Source: JAAYYM01 sp964631375 (GTDB lineage Bacteria; Bacillota; Clostridia; Lachnospirales; Lachnospiraceae). Taken from it: a stretch of 29,439 bases of DNA. Below are positions 7,439 through 14,773 of the stretch, piece after piece. The notes under the pieces were generated by a model. It was not told where the DNA came from, ran no database searches, and was given only the letters and a program-made list of their open reading frames with translations. Within the stretch, counting starts at the first letter, position 1. Every line of letters begins with the position of its first letter. The position numbers and the translations under genes are program-made. The stretch lies in NCBI GenBank assembly GCA_964631375.1, contig CAZVYQ010000038.1, forward strand, positions 1 through 29,439, written 5' to 3'.

Positions 7439-8944
7439 CTATCGTAATTTCAGTAAACTCATATCTTGTACGTATAACGGATAAAACTCATAACCCTCAA
7501 ATCTGTCATTCAGTGCTACAAACTCTGCCATATCCTGAATATATACATTTGCTGCTTCTTCTGTCAGAATCGTTTCTAGCTGTTTGTATAACTCTGTCTG
7601 CTTCTCTTCATCATTACAGGTAATGACCTCAGCATAAATCTTGTCATATTCTGGACTGTTAAAATTGATAAAGTTGTTACCTGCCTTTGATTCAAACCTG
7701 TCCAACAGAGCTCTTGCTGTCAGTTCAGCAGCATCCACACCAATGACGGTTGATTCATAGTTGCGATCTGCATACACATCAGACAACCAGCTACTCCATT
7801 CCACCTGTTCAATTCTTGCATCAATATTGATTGCCTTCAACTGCTCTACCAAAACCTGTGCGGTATCTATGTGCGGCTGATAATTACTTGGAACAGTAAT
7901 CGTCATGGAAAATCCATCCTCATATCCTGCTTCCTTCATGAGGGCCTTCGCTTTATCCAGATCCTGATTATACACATCGGCAAGCTCAGGTACATAATAC
8001 TTTCCGAATGCCGGGAACATCGAGCTTCCGATTTCAGTACCCTTTCCGTCAAAGGTCAGATCAAATATCTCCTGTTGGTTCACCGCATAGCACATTGCCT
8101 GACGTACCCTTACATCATCAAACGGTTTCACTGCATTGTTCAGGTATAATGCCTGAACCAAATTCATGGTACCTTCATAGATATCAAATCCGTCTCCCAA
8201 TTCATTGACTTGAGCAGATGTCAATCGAGCAAACATATCAATCGAACCGCCCCGTAGGTCCATCACGATCGTATCTGCATTGGGACATACTTTATACTCA
8301 ACTGTTTCAATGTTTGCCGGAGTTCCCCAATACTCATCAAATCGTTTCACGATGAAATTCTCCTGTGGTGAACGTGAAACATATTGATAGGGGCCTGTAC
8401 CAATCGGTTTTGTGTCAGATTCTGCATTGTCTTTTGGAATGATGGCTGTTGTCATATAGGACAAAAAGTCATTGTTTGGTTCTGACAATACGATCTCTAT
8501 CGTTTTGTCATCCGGTGTATTGACGCTCTTTATAATAGAATACGCCTCTACCAACGGTTCTCCCTCTGTGGTATCGGCGCATTTTTCTATGCTGTATTTC
8601 ACGTCCTCTACCGTAACGGGATTACCATTGTGGAACTTGATGCCTTCTCTCAAGGTGAATGTATATGTCATCTCATCTTCTGATACTGCATACTCGCTCG
8701 CTACTGCAGGGATTAAATTACCATTTGAATCAGGCTTTACAAGCCCTTCATAAATGTTAAATAATACTTCCTTAGTTCCTGCCGCAACTGCAATGTGTGG
8801 GTCAAGACTATCTTCCAGATCCTGTGGAATACCTACCACAATCTTTGAAGAATCACTCGCCTTATCACCTGAGCATCCGCCCAGTGCAATAGTCAGTGTG
8901 AGAATCACCATCACCAAGAGAGCATTTGTAATACTCTTCTTCAT
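7439..8944 (-). CDS. Extracellular solute-binding lipoprotein of the ABC transporter (family 5)
   Basis: This is the substrate-capturing lipoprotein of the peptide/nickel (SBP_bac_5) family. The ATG at 8944 gives a 501-residue protein that starts MKKSITNALL, with a hydrophobic signal peptide and lipobox LGGC (Cys24), then a Ser/Asp linker. Family features include FTLREGIKFHNGNPVTVEDV, the GTGPYQYV segment and a VRQAMCYAVN segment. The ribosome binding site GAGGAG is 9-10 bases upstream. The open frame extends upstream to 9004, but that part covers the promoter palindromes and has no export signal, so I rejected it. The sequence does not settle whether peptides or another ligand is bound. Confidence 0.93.
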   Translation of the reverse strand: MKKSITNALLVMVILTLTIALGGCSGDKASDSSKIVVGIPQDLEDSLDPHIAVAAGTKEVLFNIYEGLVKPDSNGNLIPAVASEYAVSEDEMTYTFTLREGIKFHNGNPVTVEDVKYSIEKCADTTEGEPLVEAYSIIKSVNTPDDKTIEIVLSEPNNDFLSYMTTAIIPKDNAESDTKPIGTGPYQYVSRSPQENFIVKRFDEYWGTPANIETVEYKVCPNADTIVMDLRGGSIDMFARLTSAQVNELGDGFDIYEGTMNLVQALYLNNAVKPFDDVRVRQAMCYAVNQQEIFDLTFDGKGTEIGSSMFPAFGKYYVPELADVYNQDLDKAKALMKEAGYEDGFSMTITVPSNYQPHIDTAQVLVEQLKAINIDARIEQVEWSSWLSDVYADRNYESTVIGVDAAELTARALLDRFESKAGNNFINFNSPEYDKIYAEVITCNDEEKQTELYKQLETILTEEAANVYIQDMAEFVALNDRFEGYEFYPLYVQDMSLLKLR

Positions 8945-8970
8945 CTGTGTGATCTCCTCTTCTAAAAAAT

Positions 8971-9010
8971 GGTGTATTGTACAATACTGTAACATTGTAT
9001 ACAATACACC
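8971..9010 (-). promoter_or_regulatory. Probable repressor operator: two palindromes over the ABC transporter promoter
   Basis: Two perfect palindromes stand side by side: GTATTGTACAATAC (8974-8987) and ATTGTATACAAT (8994-9005), with centres 19 bp apart. The whole 40 bp is also bounded by perfect 11-bp inverted arms (GGTGTATTGTA and its complement). The distal palindrome covers the likely -10 and the proximal one the likely transcription start, the expected layout for repression. The TTGTATACAA core resembles sites of GntR-type regulators; no such regulator is encoded here. Confidence 0.65.
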
Positions 9011-9023
9011 ACTTATTCGTCAA
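8996..9023 (-). promoter_or_regulatory. Putative sigma-A promoter of the ABC transporter operon
   Basis: On the minus strand TTGACG (9018-9023) is followed after 16 bp by TATACA (8996-9001). The -35 is good and the -10 is moderate (four of six). It lies between the end of nrdR (9057) and the lipoprotein start (8944), and the palindromic operator overlaps it. Confidence 0.5.
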
Positions 9024-9056
9024 GTGTTTTCGTATTAATATTTTCGTTAATATTTC

Positions 9057-9506
9057 TTACTCCAAAACCTTCTTTAACTCATCCATAAAGGTATTAATAT
9101 CCTTAAACTCTCTGTAAACAGAAGCAAATCTGACATATGCGACTGCCTCCAAATCCTTAAGTTTGTTCATCACGAGTTCACCGATCACTGCACTTGGAAC
9201 TTCTTTTTCTTCTCTGCTGAAAATATCCGTTTCAACTTCGTCAATCAATTGTGTGATCTGAGCAGCAGATATCGGTCTTTTGTGACAGGCACGTAAAACA
9301 CCGGCCTCGATCTTAGAGCGGTCATAAGTCTCTCTGTTATTGTCCTTCTTAATGATAATCAGCGGAATTGTCTCTACTTTTTCATATGTTGTAAATCTCT
9401 TATCGCATTCATCGCATACACGGCGACGGCGAATTGAGTTGTTATCATCTGCCGGACGGCTGTCGATAACTCTTGTGTTTTCATGACCACAAAACGGACA
9501 CTTCAT
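9057..9506 (-). CDS. nrdR: Transcriptional repressor NrdR
   Basis: This nucleotide-sensing repressor binds boxes in front of ribonucleotide reductase genes. The 149-residue length matches the family. A zinc ribbon with Cys3, Cys6, Cys31 and Cys34 (MKCPFCGHENTRV, then CDECDKRFTTYE) is followed by an ATP-cone domain from about residue 49 (PLIIIKKDNNRE). The Zn-ribbon linker DSRPADDNNSIRRRR is characteristic. It follows ymxH with a 142-base gap holding its own promoter. ATG start with GAGGGAG upstream. Confidence 0.97.
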   Translation of the reverse strand: MKCPFCGHENTRVIDSRPADDNNSIRRRRVCDECDKRFTTYEKVETIPLIIIKKDNNRETYDRSKIEAGVLRACHKRPISAAQITQLIDEVETDIFSREEKEVPSAVIGELVMNKLKDLEAVAYVRFASVYREFKDINTFMDELKKVLE

Positions 9507-9559
9507 CGTAACTCCCTCTCATTCTCTCTTTTGTTTTATCCAGATATCAGGATATATTT

Positions 9560-9589
9560 AGTATAAGCCAATATCTTGTATTATGTCAA
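9560..9589 (-). promoter_or_regulatory. Sigma-A promoter of nrdR
   Basis: On the minus strand the consensus -35 TTGACA (9584-9589) is followed after 18 bp by TATACT (9560-9565, five of six). The leader to the nrdR ATG is about 45 bases. It makes nrdR independent of the upstream sporulation genes. Confidence 0.7.
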
Positions 9590-9648
9590 CTCTAAGTTTC
9601 CATATCTATGACTAATTTCCAGCTTTTACAATCCCCTTGAGATCTCTC

Positions 9649-9885
9649 CTAGCGTTCAGCAATATCCACCAGAATAATATCTGGCCCGATCTGTTTTATT
9701 TGACAAAACTGAATGACATATCCACTGTCTGAATTGAACAGATTGCAGATACTACGGCGTTCCGGTACAATGATTTCTTTAATACAGCCTGTACAGATAT
9801 CAATCTCCAGATCCCCTATATAACCAATCTTTTTACAATTCTTAATATTGACGACTTCTTTTTCCTTAAGCTCCGACAATCTCAC
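9649..9885 (-). CDS. ymxH: YlmC/YmxH-family PRC-barrel protein
   Basis: This is a 78-residue small protein of the YlmC/YmxH family. It starts MRLSELKEKEVVNI, followed by the segment GYIGDLEIDICTGCI and a C-terminal beta-rich part ending ILVDIAE. This is a PRC-barrel-like fold with no known enzymatic role. The position directly after sigG is a common clostridial arrangement and suggests a sporulation link, but its function is not established. The start codon is GTG, supported by GAGGT 7 bases upstream. It lies 29 bases downstream of sigG and is probably cotranscribed with it. Confidence 0.85.
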   Translation of the reverse strand: MRLSELKEKEVVNIKNCKKIGYIGDLEIDICTGCIKEIIVPERRSICNLFNSDSGYVIQFCQIKQIGPDIILVDIAER

Positions 9886-9914
9886 GAAATATACCTCGAA
9901 CGCTTTTGTATATT

Positions 9915-10694
9915 TTATGCCGTCAGATAGTTTTTCATGACTCTCAGTGCATTTTTTTCCAGCCTGCTCACCTGTGCCTGTGAGATACCAATGGATTCAG
10001 CGACCTCCATTTGTGTCTTTCCTTCAAAAAAGCGAAGAACAATAATATCGTTCTCCCGTTCAGACAGCTTCTTCATAGCCTCACTTAAAGAAAGCTGCTC
10101 GATCCAGTTTTCTTCTTTGTTCTTTTTATCGCTGATCTGATCCATGACATAGAGTGTATCACCGCCCTCTGTATAAACCGGTTCGTAGAGACTCATAGGA
10201 TTTTGGATTGCATCCAGAGCAAACACAACATCTTCTTTGGAAATCCCGATTTCATTCGCGATTTCCACAATGGTCGGTTCCTTTAAATTCTTTTTAGTCA
10301 GGCCTTCTCGTGCATAGATTGCCTTATATGCCGTATCCTTCAGCGAACGACTGACTCTGATCGTATGGTTGTCTCTTAAAAACCTTCGTATCTCACCGAT
10401 GATCATCGGAACCGCATAAGTGGAAAACTTTACGTTGAGAGAAGCATCAAAATTATCAATTGCTTTGATCAATCCGATACATCCTATCTGAAACAGATCA
10501 TCCACATTTTCGTTGCTGGCAGAAAACCGTTTGATCACACTTAGCACCAACCGAAGATTGCCCTTGATGTACTCTTCTCTTGCTTTTGTATCGCCCTCTT
10601 TAATTCTTGCAAATAATGCATCCTTTTCCACATTGCCCAACAGAGGAAGTCTTGACGTATTGACACCGCATATTTCTACTTTTCCTTGCACCAT
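9915..10694 (-). CDS. sigG: Sporulation sigma factor sigma-G (forespore)
   Basis: This 259-residue RNA polymerase sigma factor directs late forespore transcription after engulfment. The N-terminus MVQGKVEICGVNTSRLPLL is diagnostic for SigG, with the gatekeeping segment before region 2. Region 2 is clear (NLRLVLSVIKRF, DDLFQIGCIGLIKAIDNFD, FSTYAVPMIIGEIRRFLRDN), as is region 3 (SLKDTAYKAI). Region 4 has a helix-turn-helix (MEVAESIGISQAQVSRLEKNAL). ATG start with AGGAGG 9 bases upstream. It follows sigE by 80 bases, matching the spoIIGA-sigE-sigG order of Bacillus. Confidence 0.97.
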   Translation of the reverse strand: MVQGKVEICGVNTSRLPLLGNVEKDALFARIKEGDTKAREEYIKGNLRLVLSVIKRFSASNENVDDLFQIGCIGLIKAIDNFDASLNVKFSTYAVPMIIGEIRRFLRDNHTIRVSRSLKDTAYKAIYAREGLTKKNLKEPTIVEIANEIGISKEDVVFALDAIQNPMSLYEPVYTEGGDTLYVMDQISDKKNKEENWIEQLSLSEAMKKLSERENDIIVLRFFEGKTQMEVAESIGISQAQVSRLEKNALRVMKNYLTA

Positions 10695-10708
10695 TTTGTG
10701 AATGCCTC

Positions 10709-10750
10709 CTGTCTAATAAAATCATTCACAAAACAACACAAAATTATACA
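10709..10750 (-). promoter_or_regulatory. Possible forespore (sigma-F/G-type) promoter of sigG
   Basis: In the 80-base gap before sigG the minus strand carries GTATA, a good sigma-F/G -35 core. After about 15 bp comes GTGAATGATT, which partly fits the sigma-F -10 pattern. Placement fits the known forespore expression of sigG in Bacillus. The -10 match is weak, so this is a suggestion only. Confidence 0.25.
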
Positions 10751-10774
10751 TCAAAATGCTTCTCTTAAATCACT

Positions 10775-11512
10775 TTACTCAAATCTGACAATTTCTCTTT
10801 TCAAACGTTTGATGATTTTCTTCTCCAGTCTGGATATGTAGGACTGCGAGATCCCGAGCAGTGTGGCAACCTCTTTCTGTGTCAGTTCCTCTCCATTCTC
10901 TGATTCAAGTCCATAACGAAGATTCACGATCATCCTCTCCCGTTCAGTCAATTTATCAATAGCACGATTCAGAAGATTCCGTTCCACCTCGTTTTCTATG
11001 TCCTTATAAATCACATCCTCCTCTGTTCCCAATATATCAGATAATAACAACTCATTTCCATCCCAATCGACATTCAAAGGTTCATCAATTGATACTTCCA
11101 GCTTCGTTTTAGAATTTCTACGCAGGTACATCAGGATCTCATTTTCAATGCAACGTGACGCATAGGTTGCCAGTTTAATCTTTTTATCTCGGTCGAATGT
11201 ATTGATTGCTTTGATCAAACCAATTGTCCCGATCGAGATCAGATCCTCTACACCGACTCCTGTGTTGTCGAACTTCTTAGCAATATATACTACCAAACGA
11301 AGATTATGTTCAATCAGTATCGTTTTCGCTTCTTTATCAAATTGTGTTCCCAGGTCTTCTATCACCTCAAATTCTTCATCTGCTTCAAGGGGAGCCGGTA
11401 ATACCTCAGCCCCTCCGATATAATGAATCTCACCAGGCTCGCCGCCTATCAGTGAAGATTTTGCAATCATCTTAAACCTGAAACATCCAGGCATCGCTAT
11501 TTTAAACAACAT
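10775..11512 (-). CDS. sigE: Sporulation sigma factor sigma-E precursor (mother cell)
   Basis: This 245-residue pro-sigma-E is the early mother-cell sigma factor. An approximately 30-residue amphipathic pro-sequence (MLFKIAMPGCFRFKMIAKSS...) precedes HYIGGAEVLPAPL. This matches the Bacillus processing region, where cleavage falls just before YIGG; here that would be between His30 and Tyr31. Region 2 (NLRLVVYIAKKFDNTGVGVEDL, then KLATYASRCIENEILMYLRR) and region 4 (QKEVATLLGISQSYISRLEKK) are intact. AGGAGG lies 7 bases before the ATG, and spoIIGA ends 11 bases upstream, so protease and substrate are cotranscribed. Confidence 0.97.
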   Translation of the reverse strand: MLFKIAMPGCFRFKMIAKSSLIGGEPGEIHYIGGAEVLPAPLEADEEFEVIEDLGTQFDKEAKTILIEHNLRLVVYIAKKFDNTGVGVEDLISIGTIGLIKAINTFDRDKKIKLATYASRCIENEILMYLRRNSKTKLEVSIDEPLNVDWDGNELLLSDILGTEEDVIYKDIENEVERNLLNRAIDKLTERERMIVNLRYGLESENGEELTQKEVATLLGISQSYISRLEKKIIKRLKREIVRFE

Positions 11513-11523
11513 ATTTATTCCTC

Positions 11524-12330
11524 CTATTGATTGATCAGTTTTGCACTTAGTATCATCTCGTATGTTCTACTTCGATCGACTTCTGCATCACAGACACCAA
11601 GCATTGGTTTTTCAACCGTAATTGTGTTCCCATTGATCTCTATCAGCATCCTATCTGCCATAAATCCATGTAATAATCCACCCGGATTTCCTATCGAATA
11701 ATATGGAATTACTCGATAATTTTCAGCAAGTTCCATATATCCGAGCTGTTCTGCCTGCAATTTACCAAGTATGCTGACCGGTTTGCCGCTGATTGGTTCC
11801 CTGAGAAGATTTCCGGTATCAACAAATCCAATTGTCTGCAGCAAACGCCCTCGATAACTAATCTGCACTGGGCATATATCCTTTTGATTTACCAGCCATT
11901 TCCATAATCGATAGAGTTCTGTAAGCACCAGATAAGAGATTCCTGATATCATCAAAAATATAACAATGTTAAGTCCTTTCTGATCCATAAAAAAAGGAGT
12001 ATGACATAGCCACTCCAAAAGGCCACCCATTATAAAGGTAAATCCACACGATAACAGCAGGGCCTTTAAAAACATTTGTAACCTTCGTATACGAAAGACC
12101 AGCCATAGGATCAGTCCTTTTCCAACTATATATGTAATGAGAAGTCGAATCGGATAGGGAATCAAAGGTATCACCATCATTGCACAGGTGATTATGCTTG
12201 TGAACACGCTTCCGGATATAATCCTTGCTCTTCTGACTCTATAATGTAAGACACGTACAGTCATGGCATAGATGATATACTCAGGTATCAGATTCATCAG
12301 AAAAATCAGATCAATATATACTTCATACAT
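11524..12330 (-). CDS. spoIIGA: Sigma-E processing aspartic protease SpoIIGA
   Basis: This 268-residue membrane protease of the sporulation septum cleaves pro-sigma-E in response to the forespore signal SpoIIR. The N-terminal half has about five hydrophobic segments (roughly residues 6-26, 37-55, 60-80, 88-107 and 119-138). The cytoplasmic half carries the aspartic-protease motif FVDTGN with catalytic Asp171. The arrangement ahead of sigE is diagnostic. The ATG at 12330 is preceded by AAAGGA at a normal distance and by a stronger AGGAGG 15 bases away. A four-codon open frame (ATG AGA TAT GTA TGA) overlaps the start region; its meaning is unclear. Confidence 0.95.
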   Translation of the reverse strand: MYEVYIDLIFLMNLIPEYIIYAMTVRVLHYRVRRARIISGSVFTSIITCAMMVIPLIPYPIRLLITYIVGKGLILWLVFRIRRLQMFLKALLLSCGFTFIMGGLLEWLCHTPFFMDQKGLNIVIFLMISGISYLVLTELYRLWKWLVNQKDICPVQISYRGRLLQTIGFVDTGNLLREPISGKPVSILGKLQAEQLGYMELAENYRVIPYYSIGNPGGLLHGFMADRMLIEINGNTITVEKPMLGVCDAEVDRSRTYEMILSAKLINQ

Positions 12331-12380
12331 ATCTCATCCTTTGCACCTCCTCTCCAAATATAGTTTTCTGCTTCTCAATC

Positions 12381-12424
12381 ACTATATCCCATTCACACTG
12401 AATTATTTGTCAAACGATGTACAA
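12381..12424 (-). promoter_or_regulatory. spoIIG-type promoter with Spo0A box over an abnormally spaced -35
   Basis: On the minus strand TTGACA (12408-12413) and TATAGT (12381-12386) are both good sigma-A hexamers but are 21 bp apart. On the plus strand TTTGTCAAA (12406-12414) matches the Spo0A box and overlaps the -35. A weaker box-like TGTACAA starts exactly 10 bp further on (12418-12424). Known knowledge: the B. subtilis spoIIG promoter has a 22-bp spacer and Spo0A boxes at its -35 and needs Spo0A~P. The same regulation is inferred here. Confidence 0.65.
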
Positions 12425-12446
12425 TTCCATTATTTTTGCACGCAAA

Positions 12447-12471
12447 AAACGCCTGGTATCACCAGGCGTTT
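12447..12471 (-). terminator. Rho-independent terminator after ftsZ
   Basis: A perfect 11-bp GC-rich stem (AAACGCCTGGT and its complement) with a three-base loop is followed on the minus strand by TTTTTT. It lies 12 bases after the ftsZ stop. It separates the division cluster from the spoIIGA operon. Confidence 0.92.
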
Positions 12472-12482
12472 CGAATCATACT

Positions 12483-13841
12483 TTATTTATTATTTTTTAG
12501 AAAATCCGGAATTTTTATTGCTTTAGACTCTATTTTGCTTTCAATCGGAGCCTGTGGTCTCTGAGCCGTACCAAACTGATTCATGGGAGTAGGAAGCGGC
12601 TGTGGTGCTGCCTGCTGTTGATGCATCGGCTGTCCCATACCCATAGGCTGTACTCCACCCGGCATCATACCCATGCCATTACCCGGCTGTTGATGCATCG
12701 GCTGTCCCATACCCATCGGCTGTACACCGCCCTGCGGCTGTCCCATAGGCGGCTGTCCCTGAGATCCCATCGGCATATTGTGTGTTGCCGGCTGTGTTCC
12801 GAATCCGGTTGCCATACCACCTTGACGTTGTGAATATGTATAACCGGTTGAATAGCGGTTCATCGCTGACTGTGCCGCTGAAACAGACTGTTGCATATCA
12901 AGACCTGTCGCAATCACAGTAATCGTACATGCATCAGACATTCTGTCGTCATACATTGCACCAAAGATAATATTAGCCGTATCTCCTGAGAGATCCTGTA
13001 CGTAGCTGACTGCATCATTGGCATCCATCAGTGTAATATCACCGGATACATTGATGATCACATGAGAGGCTCCTGAAATCGTAGTCTCTAACAATGGACT
13101 TGCCACTGCCTGTTTCACTGCTTCAAGCGCTTTGTCATCACCCTTGGCAAAACCGATACCAATATGTGCAACACCCTTATCCTGCATAACTGTCTGTACA
13201 TCTGCAAAATCAAGATTAATCAATGCAGGTACATTAATCAGATCAGTTATTCCCTGAACTGCCTGCTGTAATACTTCATCTGCCTTCTTTAATGCTTCCG
13301 GCATTGTTGTTCGTCTGTCTACAATCTCTAAAAGCTTATCATTTGGGATGACAATTAATGTATCAACGTTTTCTTTAAGCTTTTCAATTCCGCTGACAGC
13401 ATTCACCATACGTGTTTTTGCCTCGAACTTAAACGGCTTTGTTACAACTCCGACAGTTAGTATGCCCAAATCCTTAGCCACCTGTGCAACTACCGGTGCT
13501 GCACCGGTTCCGGTACCGCCACCCATACCGCAGGTGACAAACACCATATCAGCACCCTTGAGTGCACTCGTAATCTCTTCGATGCTCTCCTCGGCTGCCT
13601 TTTCACCAATCTCAGGCTTAGCACCAGCTCCAAGTCCCTTCGTAAGCTTGTCCCCGATCTGTAACAGCCTTGGTGATTTACATAACTGCAGTGCCTGCTT
13701 GTCCGTATTAATCCCAATAAACTCGACTCCTGCAATATTCTCATCAATCATTCTATTAACAGCATTGTTACCTGCACCACCGACTCCGATTACAATAATC
13801 TTTGCTGCAGATTCTGCCTCGTTAGTTTTTATTTCCAGCAA
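12483..13841 (-). CDS. ftsZ: Cell division protein FtsZ
   Basis: This 452-residue tubulin-like GTPase forms the division ring. It has the N-terminal GVGGAGNNAVNRM motif, the tubulin signature GGGTGTG (residues 107-113) and the T7 loop NLDFADV (209-215) with catalytic Asp residues. A long Gln/Met/Gly/Pro-rich linker (about 325-430) precedes the C-terminal partner-binding peptide IPDFLKNNK. The linker contains a 15-residue unit, GGVQPMGMGQPMHQQ, repeated at 371-385 and 395-409. The start is TTG, chosen because GAAGGAGG lies 8 bases upstream and the next residues match the family. It has its own upstream promoter and a terminator after it. No ftsA is present in the cluster. Confidence 0.97.
   Translation of the reverse strand: MLEIKTNEAESAAKIIVIGVGGAGNNAVNRMIDENIAGVEFIGINTDKQALQLCKSPRLLQIGDKLTKGLGAGAKPEIGEKAAEESIEEITSALKGADMVFVTCGMGGGTGTGAAPVVAQVAKDLGILTVGVVTKPFKFEAKTRMVNAVSGIEKLKENVDTLIVIPNDKLLEIVDRRTTMPEALKKADEVLQQAVQGITDLINVPALINLDFADVQTVMQDKGVAHIGIGFAKGDDKALEAVKQAVASPLLETTISGASHVIINVSGDITLMDANDAVSYVQDLSGDTANIIFGAMYDDRMSDACTITVIATGLDMQQSVSAAQSAMNRYSTGYTYSQRQGGMATGFGTQPATHNMPMGSQGQPPMGQPQGGVQPMGMGQPMHQQPGNGMGMMPGGVQPMGMGQPMHQQQAAPQPLPTPMNQFGTAQRPQAPIESKIESKAIKIPDFLKNNK
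12615..12731. repeat. Tandem repeat in the ftsZ linker
   Basis: Two 45-bp copies (12615-12659 and 12687-12731) differ at three positions and are spaced by a 72-bp period, which keeps the reading frame. They encode the same 15 residues. The spacer between them (GMGMMPG-like) is compositionally similar, suggesting growth by duplication. Confidence 0.9.
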
Positions 13842-13915
13842 GGTAAATTCCTCCTTCTTATGCCAACGCCCTATTATTTCTACTCCACAATAGAAAAAAC
13901 AATCATATTTATACT

Positions 13916-13944
13916 ATCATATAATTTTTCAGGCAAATTATCAA
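13916..13944 (-). promoter_or_regulatory. Putative sigma-A promoter(s) of ftsZ
   Basis: In the 159-base gap between ftsQ and ftsZ the minus strand has TTGATA (13939-13944), 17 bp, then TATGAT (13916-13921). An overlapping alternative, TTGCCT with 17 bp to TATAAA, is possible a few bases downstream. A dedicated ftsZ promoter would allow more FtsZ than the upstream division genes. Confidence 0.55.
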
Positions 13945-14000
13945 CCTAAAATTTTAATATTTCTTATATTTTTTGCATATTTTGCAACAATTCACCTGAT

Positions 14001-14744
14001 TTATTCCTTTTGAAACGTAAATGTACCACTATCATCGGAGTAATTTTCCATATACAGTGTTCCGGACAGCCCAATTGTTTTCGGAAGCAGATATTGAAGT
14101 TTGTTTATTTTTTCATCCAAATGGTCGCTTGTCCCGAGATAAACCTTCACCTGACCAAAGTATAACGTAATATTATCACCTGTGTCAAAGTAAATTCTAT
14201 CCGTAGATACACCATATTTTGTCAGCAGTTGAGTGATGTTCAGAATCAGTTTAAATACTGTTTCATCCTCTACCGGCAATTTTTCATGTAAAACCACATG
14301 ATCAAATGTCAATCCGGTCACAAACGGAATCCCATCCATCTGTTCAATTGAGCTTTCGACAACGATGCCATCCTTATCAAAATATAAATATCTTCCAAGG
14401 AACTCAACATATCCTGCAACCGCCTTCTCATATACATGAATGATTAATGTATCCGATGATTCCAGTTCCACCTCCATTCTCTCTATAAAAGGAATATCAG
14501 TAATTGCGTGATTTCTATACTTTATGTAATAGTACAAGGTGCTGTTACCAAATTTTTGATCCAGCACCATTGCCTTGATCTCATCATCGGTATAATGCTC
14601 ATTTCCATCAACCCTAACAGTTGTAACCGTATAATTTGATTTTAATACAACAGCCGCTACTCCGACAAATACAAACGTAATCGCAGCAATCAAAAAGAAC
14701 TTTTGTATTCGTGTTAAACCAATCGTGGCATAATCATTTGCCAT
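14001..14744 (-). CDS. divIB: Cell division protein DivIB/FtsQ
   Basis: This 247-residue bitopic membrane protein of the divisome connects the FtsL/DivIC group with septal synthesis. It has a short cytoplasmic N-terminus, one membrane helix (about residues 14-34), then an extracellular POTRA domain starting TVTTVRVDGNEHYTDDEI (about 39-108). A beta domain (FLGRYLYFDKDGIVVESS) follows. It lies 29 bases after murA and before ftsZ, its usual place in Firmicutes. ATG start with GGGTGG upstream. Confidence 0.9.
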   Translation of the reverse strand: MANDYATIGLTRIQKFFLIAAITFVFVGVAAVVLKSNYTVTTVRVDGNEHYTDDEIKAMVLDQKFGNSTLYYYIKYRNHAITDIPFIERMEVELESSDTLIIHVYEKAVAGYVEFLGRYLYFDKDGIVVESSIEQMDGIPFVTGLTFDHVVLHEKLPVEDETVFKLILNITQLLTKYGVSTDRIYFDTGDNITLYFGQVKVYLGTSDHLDEKINKLQYLLPKTIGLSGTLYMENYSDDSGTFTFQKE

Positions 14745-14773
14745 AATACCACCCTGTCTGCAGACACATAAGG

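Noticed and set aside
8945..9004. Longer N-terminus of the solute-binding lipoprotein
   Set aside because: It would place the coding sequence over the promoter palindromes and hide the lipoprotein signal peptide, which starts at 8944 with a good ribosome binding site.
12615..12731. Regular repeat that might suggest a CRISPR-like array
   Set aside because: There are only two copies, in frame inside ftsZ and encoding the linker; the spacer is coding sequence.
13348..13893. Long plus-strand open frame (181 codons) opposite ftsZ
   Set aside because: It is antisense to the highly conserved N-terminal half of ftsZ, has no family motif and follows from the codon pattern of the real gene.
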